Counted from the first letter of the stretch, positions 55,614-63,997 are shown. The stretch: DNA of 64,000 bases from Betaproteobacteria bacterium (GCA_016868315.1 VGHE01000009.1:60877-124876); one strand, 5' to 3'. Notes: generated by a model not told the origin, from the sequence alone. Program-made: numbers and translations.

Positions 55614-56064
55614 TTGAAGCTCTTCAAGATGCTTATTTTGTTATCTTTCATTGGAGTCTGTGCGTCTGGGTGCCGAGCCGACAAAGGCGATTCGGCGGGC
55701 ATCGAGGGCGAAGCCGAAATCCAGGCGAGCTTCACCCTGGGGAACACCGGGAATGGGTTCGGACGCTGCCGGCCGCTACCAATTCAAATCGACAAGCTGG
55801 GACGAAGCGCGCCAAAAACTAGGACTCAAAGATTTCTCACCTATCAGCCAAGACAGAGCAGCGGTGTATTTGATGCAGCGCAAGGGCACATACGCGTATG
55901 AAAATGTAAAGGATGCGCAGGATAGAACTCGTTTCAACGCTGCCACGTCATCACTGAGTTATGTGTGGGCTTCCTTGCCGCCCCAACGCTACAAAGGTCA
56001 AAAAGTGCGCACTTCCGATGAACTCTGTGTCGTATTTCAAAAAGCTCTTGAGAAAGACAAATAA
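55614..56064 (+). pseudogene. Frameshifted, shortened GH104/phage-lysozyme-like lipoprotein
   Basis: A TTG start with GGAGG upstream begins a lipoprotein signal (lipobox ASGC). That frame then loses meaning near 55745. In the +1 frame from about 55750 the sequence reads GSDAAGRYQFKSTSWDEARQKLG, then KDFSPISQDRAAVYLMQRKG and YVWASLPPQRYKG. These are consecutive signature segments of phage-type GH104 lysozymes. The N-terminal part of that fold, which includes the catalytic Glu, is missing between the two. The reading frame is therefore broken by an indel that probably accompanied a deletion. It could also be a sequencing error, but the missing segment argues for a remnant. Confidence 0.65.
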
Positions 56065-56184
56065 GGCTTTTCTCAAGTAACGCCAATTTTACAATGCTGC
56101 TCGACCGCGCCACACATCGGCAAATGGTATCATCTGGTGGTCATTTTGATGTTCCAATTGATCACCACCGAAAGGCAGCGGCGC

Positions 56185-57558
56185 ATGTTTCTCAAGAGCA
56201 AAAAGCAAAAGTCTGCAGCCGGAGAGGTCTCCGGTTCTGAAATTCAAAACCAAATAGGTCCGGCTAAGAAGCGAGAGATCTTTTCGTGGGCAATGTTTGA
56301 CTTTGCAAACTCAAGCTACACAACTGTTGTCATAACAGCGGTTTTCTCGGCTTATTTTGTCGATTATATCGTTCCCAAAGACTCAACCATGAAAGACAGC
56401 TCGTGGTCGATAGCGATTGCCACCTCAACGATTTTGGCGCTCGTTCTGTCTCCCTTTGCCGGAGCTGTTTGCGATCTGAGCGGACGCAAAAAGCGTTACC
56501 TAACCTACAGTACCATTTTGTGTGCAATAACCACTGCACTGCTGTATTTTGTGGGTGCAGGAGACGTGTGGCAAACCATTCTGCTCATCACGATAAGTAA
56601 TGCCGCGTTCATGCTCAGTGAGACTTTCTGTGGAAGTTTCCTCCCCGATTTGGCCAACAAAGAGAACATGGGACTCATTTCAGGCATTGGATGGGGGCTA
56701 GGCTACTTCGGAGGACTCGCGAGCCTCGCAGCTGTCATGGTCATTTTGGGAAAAACTGAGGGTGTGGAATCCGGAGAAATTGTTGCACGGCATCAGCTTG
56801 CTATGGTTGCCACCGGCGCGTTTTTCCTCTGTGCAGCTCTTCCAACTCTTTTGTTTGTGAAAAACAGAAGCCGACCTGCCGTCGGATTCGAAAGCGCATC
56901 ATTCGCGCAGCTTGTTGCCGCAGGACTGGCTCGCTTCAAAGAAACAGCAAAAACTGCACGCGAACACAAAACTCTATTCCGGTTTCTGCTCGCCTTCATG
57001 GTTTACATGGCCGGGCTCGATGCCGTGGTCAAGTTCGTTGGTATTTACGCCAAAAAAGAGCTTGCCTTTGAGATGTCAGACATCACAAAAATGTTTCTCA
57101 TCCTCCAGTTGAGCGCCGCCGCTGGCGCAGTGGGATTCGGATTTCTCGAATCAAAATTCGGTGCGAAAAAAACAGTTCTAGCAACACTCGTTTGGTGGAT
57201 CTGCGGAATTCTTGGAATCTACTTCATTGATAGACTCTCAGGTGCAACCGGCTGGGGACGAAAAGAGCTCTTCTTTGGCATCTCGCTGATTGCCGGCTCA
57301 GGAATTGGTGCAACACAGAGCTCGAGCCGCGCCGTGGTCGGACTTCTGGCTCCTGCCAAGCACAGTGCAGAGATGTTCGGTTTCTGGGGATTCTTTTCGC
57401 GCTTGGGAACGCTTTTGGGCGTGATGTTCGGATTCCTCTCGGATGCAGTGGGACGCCAGGAAGCTCTGCTGCTTCTGGTCGCCTTCTTTGCAATTGGTGG
57501 AATCATGCTGTTGCCGCTTAAAATTGATGAAGCTGCGACGGAGATGAAAGACAAGTAA
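56185..57558 (+). CDS. UMF1/Atg22-type MFS transporter
   Basis: 457 residues with 11-12 membrane segments. EIFSWAMFDFANSSYTTVVITAVFSAYF is the signature first helix of the UMF1/Atg22 MFS family; the intracellular loop SGRKKRYLTYS and LPDLANKENMGLISGIGWGLGYFGG follow. Family members include yeast Atg22, an amino-acid effluxer; bacterial substrates are mostly unknown. The ATG at 56185 is chosen over an earlier frame start at 56137 because it immediately precedes the cytosolic lead-in. It stands alone. Confidence 0.88.
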   Translation: MFLKSKKQKSAAGEVSGSEIQNQIGPAKKREIFSWAMFDFANSSYTTVVITAVFSAYFVDYIVPKDSTMKDSSWSIAIATSTILALVLSPFAGAVCDLSGRKKRYLTYSTILCAITTALLYFVGAGDVWQTILLITISNAAFMLSETFCGSFLPDLANKENMGLISGIGWGLGYFGGLASLAAVMVILGKTEGVESGEIVARHQLAMVATGAFFLCAALPTLLFVKNRSRPAVGFESASFAQLVAAGLARFKETAKTAREHKTLFRFLLAFMVYMAGLDAVVKFVGIYAKKELAFEMSDITKMFLILQLSAAAGAVGFGFLESKFGAKKTVLATLVWWICGILGIYFIDRLSGATGWGRKELFFGISLIAGSGIGATQSSSRAVVGLLAPAKHSAEMFGFWGFFSRLGTLLGVMFGFLSDAVGRQEALLLLVAFFAIGGIMLLPLKIDEAATEMKDK

Positions 57559-57576
57559 ACAAGCAGGCCACCTCGA

Positions 57577-57996
57577 TCACTGGTCTCCCAGTGCAACGCA
57601 GATAGCCTCAGAAGGATCTGAGGGCGTGCCGCCCGACAGAGCGACAATGTAGAAGCATTTCTGGTTACCGACGACCGCAGCGGCCTCAGCAGCACGAATC
57701 TGCTGAGGCGTCACGGTGTAGCTCTGCTTTGACTCTGTGCCTGCAGTTATCGACGCAACTTTTGCTGAACCTTTCAATTTGAGCTTGTCGGCAACGAAAT
57801 AAATGTCGAAGGAATCCGCAGTTCCAATCGTCTGCTCCCAAACCAGGGTCAATTTACCAATTCCAACCGATGCGCCACCGCCACCTGAATCCGAACGCAC
57901 CGGCTTTTCAGGCCACTGAAGAACATTTTTCTCCTGCGTGCTGCAAGAAAAAACCAGAGTGCAGATCATAAGCGTCCGCATTAAAGCAGACTGCAT
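57577..57996 (-). CDS. Small lipoprotein with fibronectin-III-like domain
   Basis: 139 residues. The signal peptide ends in a lipobox-like FSCS (Cys near 18). After a Gly/Ser linker, one domain of about 95 residues reads LTLVWEQTIGTADSFDIYFV ... YIVALSGGTPSDPSEAICVAL, the strand pattern of fibronectin type III. It follows the LPMO-like gene by 8 bp, with its AGGAG site in the gap, so the two are co-transcribed. It may bind a carbohydrate or surface partner; this is inferred. Confidence 0.65.
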   Translation of the reverse strand: MQSALMRTLMICTLVFSCSTQEKNVLQWPEKPVRSDSGGGGASVGIGKLTLVWEQTIGTADSFDIYFVADKLKLKGSAKVASITAGTESKQSYTVTPQQIRAAEAAAVVGNQKCFYIVALSGGTPSDPSEAICVALGDQ

Positions 57997-58004
57997 ACAC
58001 TCTC

Positions 58005-58559
58005 CTAAGGGCTAGGCTGAATCTTGAGATTCATGGGCTTGGGTGGTTTGGCGCCTACTTTGGGCTCAACACTAACGGCGTCACTCAACCTTATGTCACT
58101 GCAAGAATAGTACCGAGATGGAAAATCAGGATTCTCGGTCATGACCTGCACAAGTTGGAGTGAGCATTTCTCACAGTAAACATTCGGCAGGTTGATGTTG
58201 GCCGTGTACAAGTGATTCCGCCCTTCGACAATCGGATTATTCTGGGTGTCATTTACTGTCACCAAAGGGCTCGTAAACCCACTCAGAGGAGTTTCATTTT
58301 CACCCAGAAGATAGACTTCAAAATAACCTGGGTGATTGATTGTCTCCTCAAATTCGACAGCAATGGCTTGACCCGGTCGGTAGCTCTTGGGTGTTGTTGT
58401 GCGGGAAGCACCGCCACAAGGCGGAGTCTTAAGCCCCGAAGACAAATCTCGTGGCGGCGAAACTGCACTGCCCGCTTTCCAGCGGGCATGCCCCTGCGCG
58501 CTGGAAATGGCGAACAGTGAAACACAACCGAAGAACATCATCAAAACCAAACGCATCAT
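58005..58559 (-). CDS. Secreted LPMO-like protein (SCE4755-type)
   Basis: 184 residues. The signal peptide (1-23, ending SSAQG) would be cleaved just before HARWK, leaving His as residue 1, the hallmark of lytic polysaccharide monooxygenases, whose N-terminal His and a second His hold copper. The rest (PPRDLSSGLKTPPCGG, INHPGYFEVYLL and YYSCSDI near the end) resembles the SCE4755 family of LPMO-like proteins. HPGYF is a candidate for the second His. Activity and substrate are untested; some such proteins bind copper without cutting sugars. An fnIII-like lipoprotein gene follows by 8 bp. Confidence 0.75.
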   Translation of the reverse strand: MMRLVLMMFFGCVSLFAISSAQGHARWKAGSAVSPPRDLSSGLKTPPCGGASRTTTPKSYRPGQAIAVEFEETINHPGYFEVYLLGENETPLSGFTSPLVTVNDTQNNPIVEGRNHLYTANINLPNVYCEKCSLQLVQVMTENPDFPSRYYSCSDIRLSDAVSVEPKVGAKPPKPMNLKIQPSP

Positions 58560-58584
58560 GAGAAAAGCCTCTTGTTGGCTAAAA

Positions 58585-59052
58585 TCAGCGACATGGACTC
58601 ACTTCGCCACTGGGCAAAATCGTATTGCACAACACAGCCGTCTTCAGAACTGCAGAGAGAACGTTCGACTCACGCAAATCCGCATAACTCAAATCTGCTC
58701 CCTGTAGGCTGACAACTGTCGCGAGGTCGGCTCGACGCATTCTCGCGAAGCGAAGATTCGCATCCGCAAGATTGGCAGCATTAAGATCCGTACCGCTGAG
58801 TTCCGCGCCTTCAAGAATGGCACTGCGCAGATCGAGACCTGAAAGCTCCGAGCGTCTCAGCCAGCACATCCGGCACTCCTTCGTCGTCTTCAAATGCTGT
58901 TCAGCTGACTCCGTATTGAAGAAGCGCTCATCGCGCTTCCCGGCCGGATTCAAGAACACAACCAGCATCACCAAAATCAGTGCCCATAGATTCAAACAAA
59001 CCTCCGCCCATTCAATAATTATATCGTCAAAGTTACTAAAAATATTAGACAT
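58585..59052 (-). CDS. Membrane-anchored pentapeptide-repeat protein
   Basis: 155 residues from an ATG at 59052, with a weak ribosome-binding site. A membrane helix (about 20-38) follows a short acidic N-terminus. Then come a Cys pair (ECRMCW) and about ten pentapeptide repeats of A(D/N)LxX type (SELSGLDLRSAILEGAELSG and on), which fold as a right-handed beta-helix. Two more Cys lie near the C-terminus (VLCN, SPCR). It is divergent from the BufB-like gene and 25 bp upstream of the LPMO-like gene on the same strand. Function unknown. Confidence 0.75.
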   Translation of the reverse strand: MSNIFSNFDDIIIEWAEVCLNLWALILVMLVVFLNPAGKRDERFFNTESAEQHLKTTKECRMCWLRRSELSGLDLRSAILEGAELSGTDLNAANLADANLRFARMRRADLATVVSLQGADLSYADLRESNVLSAVLKTAVLCNTILPSGEVSPCR

Positions 59053-59136
59053 TTTTACAAACAACAGCAGACATAACGGGAAATATTGAATTTTTTTAGG
59101 CTGTGGTGCATCTATCCGGCGAGGCAGGTGGCCGTC

Positions 59137-60015
59137 ATGAACACACAGAACATCATATGGGGAGTTGGTCTGAGACCAGCACACTACTCCGACTGGCATA
59201 CGCAGACAAAAATTCCTGCACTCGAAATCATGGCCGACAACCTTTTACACCACCGCGGCGGCCCCGCACTCTGGCACACCAAACGCATTGTGGATCGCGC
59301 TGCGCTCTGTGTCTTGCATGGGGTGGGAATAAACATTGGCGGTCTCTCGCCGCTTTCAACAAAATATCTCGGCGGTCTCAAAGACCTCATTCAAATTTTC
59401 AAGCCCAGAGTTGTTTCTGACCATCTCTGCTTCACACAGGCTCGAGGAATACAGAGTTATGAGCTCCTTCCGCTGATGCGTACGAAAAAAGCGATCGAAC
59501 ATGCCTCAGCTCGCATCGACCGCATACAACAAGCCCTTGGTGTCCGCTTTTCCATTGAGAACGTATCAGCCTACGTCAACTACAAAGATGATGCGTTCCC
59601 GGAGGGCGAATTCGTGAGTGAAATTGCCCAGCGCAGTGGCTGTGGAATTTTGCTCGATGTAAACAACGTTTACGTCAGCGCCATGAATTTTAATCTCAAC
59701 CCTGAGGACGAAATCAAACGTTTCGACCTGAATGCGGTCACGCAGATTCACGTTGCTGGCCACAGCACGCGGGATGATTTTCTCTTTGACACACATGACA
59801 GTGCTGTGTGTGCCGAGGTTTGGGAGCTTTTGAAAAAGACCCTCGGTTCGTTGCGTTTCTCAGAAAACAAAATTTTGCCCATTATCCTCGAGAACGATGA
59901 ACGCAACACGAGCCTGAAAACACTTCTGGATGAGCTCAAGAATGGCTCTCAATTCTGCGGTGAAGGTATTTCAATAGGTCAACCTCCGCACAGCTCCGGT
60001 GAATCGCATGTCTGA
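59137..60015 (+). CDS. bufB: MNIO-family (DUF692) peptide-modifying oxidase, BufB/HvfB-like
   Basis: 292 residues of the DUF692 multinuclear non-heme iron oxidase family. Metal-site residues appear in ALEIMADN, LHGVGINIGG, VVSDHLCF, FSIENVSAY, LLDVNNVYVSAMN, IHVAGHSTRD and ILENDER. Such enzymes convert Cys in precursor peptides to thiooxazoles or related groups; with a DUF2063 partner they make copper-binding bufferins. The DUF2063 gene follows with an 8-bp overlap. A BufA (DUF2282) precursor was not found next to it. The ATG at 59137 has AGGTGG upstream. Confidence 0.9.
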   Translation: MNTQNIIWGVGLRPAHYSDWHTQTKIPALEIMADNLLHHRGGPALWHTKRIVDRAALCVLHGVGINIGGLSPLSTKYLGGLKDLIQIFKPRVVSDHLCFTQARGIQSYELLPLMRTKKAIEHASARIDRIQQALGVRFSIENVSAYVNYKDDAFPEGEFVSEIAQRSGCGILLDVNNVYVSAMNFNLNPEDEIKRFDLNAVTQIHVAGHSTRDDFLFDTHDSAVCAEVWELLKKTLGSLRFSENKILPIILENDERNTSLKTLLDELKNGSQFCGEGISIGQPPHSSGESHV

Positions 60016-60814
60016 AAAGAACATAGAAACAACACTTCCCTTTATATATCAGTGGTCGTTTGTCGAGTGGATGACCTCGCTCGATGCACGCACGCCTTTA
60101 GAGTCTGAACTGTGCGACGTAGTCACATCGGAATCACTGTACAGGCTGGAAACCTACCAGAGTAGCTTCTTGAGCCGTATTTCGAGCAATCTCTCTGAGA
60201 CCATCTTCGAAACATGCGAGAATCTCTTTGGCGCTGAAGTTGTGGCAAAAGTATTGGCTGGGTTCTTCAAATTTCATCCGCCCACAGCGGATTCTATCAC
60301 CGATGCTCCGATACAACTTCCAGAACACCTTCGGGCAACTGCCGACACAAAAGAGGCTCTCCTTTTCGCCGACGTAGCCGATGTGTGCATGATGCGTTGG
60401 AGAATATTGACTGCCGAGGATCCGCATGGAGTTTCTCCGCGCGGAGATACCCCACTCGATGCAGTTCATCTCTTGAGCCCGAGCGAATACATTGCCCCAA
60501 GCGGGAAGCATGACCTCGCCGCTGCCTGGGAGGCTGGGTCAGAAAAGACTTCTGAGCACCTGCCCGACTCACTCTTTAATGACTCTGCTGGTCTTCTATT
60601 GGTGAAGTCCTCTCCCACAGATCTCACTTTCGTGAGAGTCCCCACCAAACTCAATGAATTTGTCCGGGCACTCGTCGCCGGACTTTCAATTGAATATGCT
60701 ACTGACGCCTTCGAGCAAAGTGCTGCTGCTGACGCCGAAAATTGTCTGGCTCTCCTGACTGAATTCATGGCCAAGATGCAGGCTCAGGGGCTTCTGACTC
60801 AAAGGAGCCCATAA
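60008..60814 (+). CDS. bufC: DUF2063 bufferin-system partner protein, BufC/HvfC-like
   Basis: 268 residues from an ATG at 60008. An N-terminal helical region (FVEWMTSLDARTPLESEL, RLETYQSSFLSRISSNLSETIFETCENLFG) matches the DUF2063 putative DNA-binding/partner domain, which in MNIO systems presents the precursor peptide to the enzyme. The C-terminal part resembles the HvfC extension. Its 8-bp overlap with the MNIO gene implies a common complex. Confidence 0.85.
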   Translation: MSEKNIETTLPFIYQWSFVEWMTSLDARTPLESELCDVVTSESLYRLETYQSSFLSRISSNLSETIFETCENLFGAEVVAKVLAGFFKFHPPTADSITDAPIQLPEHLRATADTKEALLFADVADVCMMRWRILTAEDPHGVSPRGDTPLDAVHLLSPSEYIAPSGKHDLAAAWEAGSEKTSEHLPDSLFNDSAGLLLVKSSPTDLTFVRVPTKLNEFVRALVAGLSIEYATDAFEQSAAADAENCLALLTEFMAKMQAQGLLTQRSP

Positions 60815-60852
60815 AGAATCAACGCGTTTTTAAAAATGAGACGAAGGCTGAT

Positions 60853-61047
60853 TTACGGACGCTGAACTCCTTTTGAGCCACGACACCTATCAGAACAATA
60901 CCGTACCTCATCCCAACACCGTTCCCACTTTTTGCGCCAGTTGAAGGGACGCCCACACGCAGCACAGGGCTTACTGGGCAGGTTTGACTTGGTGTAGCGC
61001 ACCTGACTCTCTTCCTTGGAACCACCCTTGATACTGCTCTGCTTCAT
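60853..61047 (-). CDS. DUF2256 zinc-ribbon small protein
   Basis: 64 residues. [25 protein letters not shown] and [12 protein letters not shown] are the family core: CxxC ... CxxxC, which would bind one zinc. DUF2256 genes are often near photolyase/cryptochrome genes; here the photolyase is about 22 kb away. It is convergent with bufC. The start at 61047 fits the short N-terminal lead usual in the family. Confidence 0.85.
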   Translation of the reverse strand: MKQSSIKGGSKEESQVRYTKSNLPSKPCAACGRPFNWRKKWERCWDEVRYCSDRCRGSKGVQRP

Positions 61048-61209
61048 TCTCTATGCCCTACTCATTGTATTCCAGAGTTTTTGACCCAAAAATTCTCGAA
61101 GACTCTTAGCACAATACGCGCGCTGCTCAATCTTTGAAGCAAATATTCCGATTTCGATGCTGGACTTTATCAAAATTAGAACTTCACTTTTACGCCTTTG
61201 GAGGCTTCT

Positions 61210-62103
61210 ATGAAAAGAATTTTTGCGCACAAGTCAATTCTCCCGCTCGTTGTACTCAGTGTTGTTGCTACGGCATGTTCAGACGGAAGTGCGCTCAATG
61301 CGCTCTCATTGGAGCAAAAAAAACTTGCTCAAAGCGAATCTAGCACGACAAAATCAGCTGATAGCGAAGGAAATTCTAGTTCAGCAGTCGGCACTCGAAC
61401 TCAAGAAAAAAATCTGAAAGTTAGCCTAAGAACTATCGACATCGAAGGATTACAAACCGTAGGACTCGAGGCGGTTCAGGAAGCACGACGAGCTGGACAT
61501 TCAACCGATGCGATTGTTGCACAAGCGCTGAGTTCCAGTTTTGCAATGAGCGAGGAAGCTCTCTCGTTTCTTGGCATTTCCAAATTCGTTTTGAAGCAAT
61601 ACGGAACATCTGCTGTTGAGGGTGTGAATGCCATGGGGCTAGCATCTGTTGAACGTGCGCGCGCTGCGGGAGTCAAAGATTCTGAGATCATCACTTACGC
61701 CAAACTTCAAGGAATCTTTTTTGGAGAAAATGCACTCAACTCTCTAGGGCTGAGCAAGTACGTTCTGAGCCGTTATGGCAGTGGTATCGTCGAAGGCGTT
61801 AAGGCGATGGGTTTGCCTGCAGTTGACAAAGCTCGCGCTGCAGGTCTCAAAGATTCTGAAATCATAACCTACGCTAAGCTTCAGGGAATCTTTTTTGGTG
61901 ACCGCGCTCTGGTCTCTCTTGGGCTGAACAAATATGTACTCAGTAACTACGGCACAGCAGTGGTGGAAGGGGTGCTTGCAATGGGACTCGCAGCAGTCGA
62001 TAGAGCTCGCGCTGCGGGACTCTCGGATGCTGAAATTAAGATCTATGCAAAACTTCAGGGTATTGCATTTGGAGAGAGAGCACTGAATTCCTTGGGTGTG
62101 TGA
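61210..62103 (+). CDS. Lipoprotein with 58-residue tandem repeats
   Basis: 297 residues from an ATG with GGAGG 6 nt upstream. A signal peptide ends in TACS (lipobox Cys at 23), followed by a Ser/Thr-rich linker of about 40 residues. Three full repeats of exactly 58 residues (124-181, 182-239, 240-297) and one degenerate copy (66-123) follow. Each contains YVLS.YG, VEGV.AMGL, ARAAGLKDSEI, YAKLQGI.FGE and LNSLGL. The repeats are helical with no known name. No enzyme motif is present. A strong terminator closes the gene. Confidence 0.8.
   Translation: MKRIFAHKSILPLVVLSVVATACSDGSALNALSLEQKKLAQSESSTTKSADSEGNSSSAVGTRTQEKNLKVSLRTIDIEGLQTVGLEAVQEARRAGHSTDAIVAQALSSSFAMSEEALSFLGISKFVLKQYGTSAVEGVNAMGLASVERARAAGVKDSEIITYAKLQGIFFGENALNSLGLSKYVLSRYGSGIVEGVKAMGLPAVDKARAAGLKDSEIITYAKLQGIFFGDRALVSLGLNKYVLSNYGTAVVEGVLAMGLAAVDRARAAGLSDAEIKIYAKLQGIAFGERALNSLGV
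61405..62100 (+). repeat. 174-bp tandem repeats in lipoprotein gene
   Basis: Three consecutive 174-bp units (61579-61752, 61753-61926, 61927-62100), preceded by a more diverged one (61405-61578). The last three share long near-identical runs at the DNA level, indicating duplication followed by drift. Confidence 0.8.
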
Positions 62104-62130
62104 GAGAGCATTATTCAACTTAACAAATTT

Positions 62131-62158
62131 CCGGGGTACTCGTACCTCGGATTTTTTT
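62131..62158 (+). terminator. Intrinsic terminator after repeat lipoprotein gene
   Basis: CCGGGGTAC and GTACCTCGG pair over 9 bp (one G-T), with a tight loop, followed by seven T's. Located 28 bp after the stop codon. Confidence 0.85.
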
Positions 62159-62264
62159 CACTCTCGAAGCTTCTTTTTTTTGCTCTCCTTGAACTCGACG
62201 TGGTATTTTCCGCTCCAAGTTGCATCTTACTAAACCAGAGAAATACACAAGAAGGCTTAATACT

Positions 62265-62804
62265 GTGATTCAGTGTCATGTATTCGTCGCCATAAGTCTT
62301 GATGGCTACATTGCTCGTGAAGATGGGCAAATTGACTGGCTCGAGCAGTACAATGCTCTCCTACCAAAGGGAGAGGACTGTGGTTACGCAAGTTTTTATG
62401 AGTCGATGGACTGTGTTGTTCTGGGCCGAAAAAGCTTCGAGAAGGTTCTATCTTTCTCTCAATGGCCATACTCAGGCAAGCCGGTGATTGTCATGAGCCG
62501 AAGTGCCAAAGAGCAAATGTTAGCTCAGCCACAGGGCGTCACGTTTTCATCCAAAACTCCGGCTGAACTTCTCACACGGCTCGAGGATGACGGCTTCAAG
62601 AACGTGTATGTTGACGGTGGTGAACTCATCCAATCATTTCTGCAACTCAATTTGATTCAATCAATTACAATGACGCGTATTCCAATTTTGTTGGGACAAG
62701 GAAAAAGTGTCTTCGGCAAACTCGATTCTGACAAAAAACTTTTACTTAAAACATCCAGAAGCTGGTCGTTTGGATTCGTCCAGGATCGCTACGATTTGCC
62801 CTGA
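62265..62804 (+). CDS. RibD C-terminal-domain (dihydrofolate reductase-like) protein
   Basis: 179 residues from a GTG at 62265 with AAGG upstream. The fold follows the RibD_C/DHFR pattern: VFVAISLDGYIAREDGQIDWLEQY at the start, VVLGRKSFEKV, PVIVMSR, NVYVDGGELIQSFLQ and RIPILLGQGKSVF at the end. These stand-alone proteins (YwjB/YyaP type) are common in bacteria and mostly uncharacterised NADPH reductases. It follows the repeat lipoprotein but lies behind that gene's terminator, so it has its own transcript. Confidence 0.87.
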   Translation: MIQCHVFVAISLDGYIAREDGQIDWLEQYNALLPKGEDCGYASFYESMDCVVLGRKSFEKVLSFSQWPYSGKPVIVMSRSAKEQMLAQPQGVTFSSKTPAELLTRLEDDGFKNVYVDGGELIQSFLQLNLIQSITMTRIPILLGQGKSVFGKLDSDKKLLLKTSRSWSFGFVQDRYDLP

Positions 62805-63091
62805 GCTGTGCCAAAAGTCAGTGCTAAATCAAGCATAGTAGCAGCAATGCCAACATCGGCCGCTGAAGTAGAGGCTAAACGAGGGGCACCGGCAGTTCCC
62901 AAGCGATTATGTCGGGTGGGGTCACGCGACCAGTCGGTTGGCCTGCCTCTCAGTCAGCTTGAGAGATAACCACGGTCATTTTCGGTTGAGAATTGCATCG
63001 GTTGAGAATTCTCTAAACTAGTCCGGTTTCGTGACCGTTATGCGAGCCAGTTTTGGCGGAAGCTATTCAATGAGTGATATAAGGAGAATTC
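62805..63091. other. Intergenic region with no clear gene
   Basis: 287 bp between the RibD-C gene and the next lipoprotein. On the minus strand an open stretch of 54 codons without a start (62789-62953) might be the end of a decayed gene; no family recognised. The last 40 bp probably hold the promoter and leader of the lipoprotein gene (AAGGAG just before its ATG). No RNA gene was seen. Confidence 0.4.
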
Positions 63092-63718
63092 ATGAAACTG
63101 TGCTTATGGATCGCTTGTGTTGTTATTTTCCCTGCACTCAGTTTTGGCTGTAACAATCCTTCCGGTGAATCAGCAACTCCGCGCAAGTCGAGCTCCGACC
63201 AAAAAGATTCGAAGTCATCAGCGCAACCGTCTCAACCTGATTCAAAAGAGGCACATTTACTTTCTATTCCAGCGGGAAACTCTTTTGTCGTGAGTTGTTC
63301 AAAAACAATCAAAATACCAACCGTAGGAAATCCGATAAACGCGAGCAGTTCTTCCGGAATAGATGCTGCAATTCTGCTCGCTGAGCTCTCACAGAAAAAT
63401 GGCGTTAAGATCTGCGCTGAGTATTATGCGAGTTCAGGGGACCAAGAGCGGGCTTTCCTCATCGATGATATGGGAGGCGGAAGTTGCAAAAACAATGATA
63501 CGGTCGCTTCTGCCGAGTTAAGCTTGAAGAATGGCTGCCCAGCTCCGCAAACAGGCTCTCAGTCGCTGAGCAAAACAGGTGCAAAGGCGTACAGGAGAAG
63601 CACAGTGTACATCAGCGGCGCATCCGCTGAACAGTTGAAGAAGCTCAGTGAAGGATGGGCGAATCTAAACTTGGATCCAACGGCGGATGAAGTCAGACGC
63701 ACGGATGACCTAAAATAA
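63092..63718 (+). CDS. Lipoprotein of unknown function
   Basis: 208 residues. The signal peptide ends in a lipobox (SFGC, Cys at 20), followed by a Ser/Lys/Gln-rich linker of about 40 residues. The folded part has four Cys (VSCSK, KICAEY, GSCKN, NGCPAP) that could form two disulfides. AAGGAG precedes the ATG. It converges on the rRNA operon end. No family recognised. Confidence 0.7.
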   Translation: MKLCLWIACVVIFPALSFGCNNPSGESATPRKSSSDQKDSKSSAQPSQPDSKEAHLLSIPAGNSFVVSCSKTIKIPTVGNPINASSSSGIDAAILLAELSQKNGVKICAEYYASSGDQERAFLIDDMGGGSCKNNDTVASAELSLKNGCPAPQTGSQSLSKTGAKAYRRSTVYISGASAEQLKKLSEGWANLNLDPTADEVRRTDDLK

Positions 63719-63833
63719 AATCCTAGAGTAGAATACTACGAGTGGGTTCAATTATCGAACATCATATTATCGCTCTTGCTTGAGCCAATCTATGTGTCAT
63801 TTCAGACCCGAATTGATTTCCTGGAAACAGCGA

Positions 63834-63871
63834 ACAAAAAAAATCCCCGAAGGATTTCTCCCTCGGGGATT
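63834..63871 (-). terminator. Intrinsic terminator of the rRNA operon
   Basis: On the minus strand AATCCCCGA and TCGGGGATT form a 9-bp stem followed by a run of eight T's, 12 bp after the 5S rRNA 3' end. Confidence 0.92.
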
Positions 63872-63882
63872 CGGAATAAAAA

Positions 63883-63997
63883 GGCTGCACCGAGCTACTC
63901 TCCCACAGTTAAAACTGCAGTACCATTGCCGCAGGCGGGCTTGACTTCGGAGTTCGGAATGGGATCCGGTATTTCCCCGCCGCTATCAGCACAGCCA
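63883..63997 (-). rRNA. rrf: 5S ribosomal RNA
   Basis: The minus strand gives a complete 5S-like sequence: closing helix GGCTGTGCTGA with TCGGTGCAGCC, the conserved CCCATTCCGAACTC core, GAAGTCAAGC, and the GGGAGAGTAG loop-E side. The length is about 115 nt. Ends are placed from the terminal helix and may be off by two or three bases. The 16S and 23S genes would lie beyond the right edge. Confidence 0.93.
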
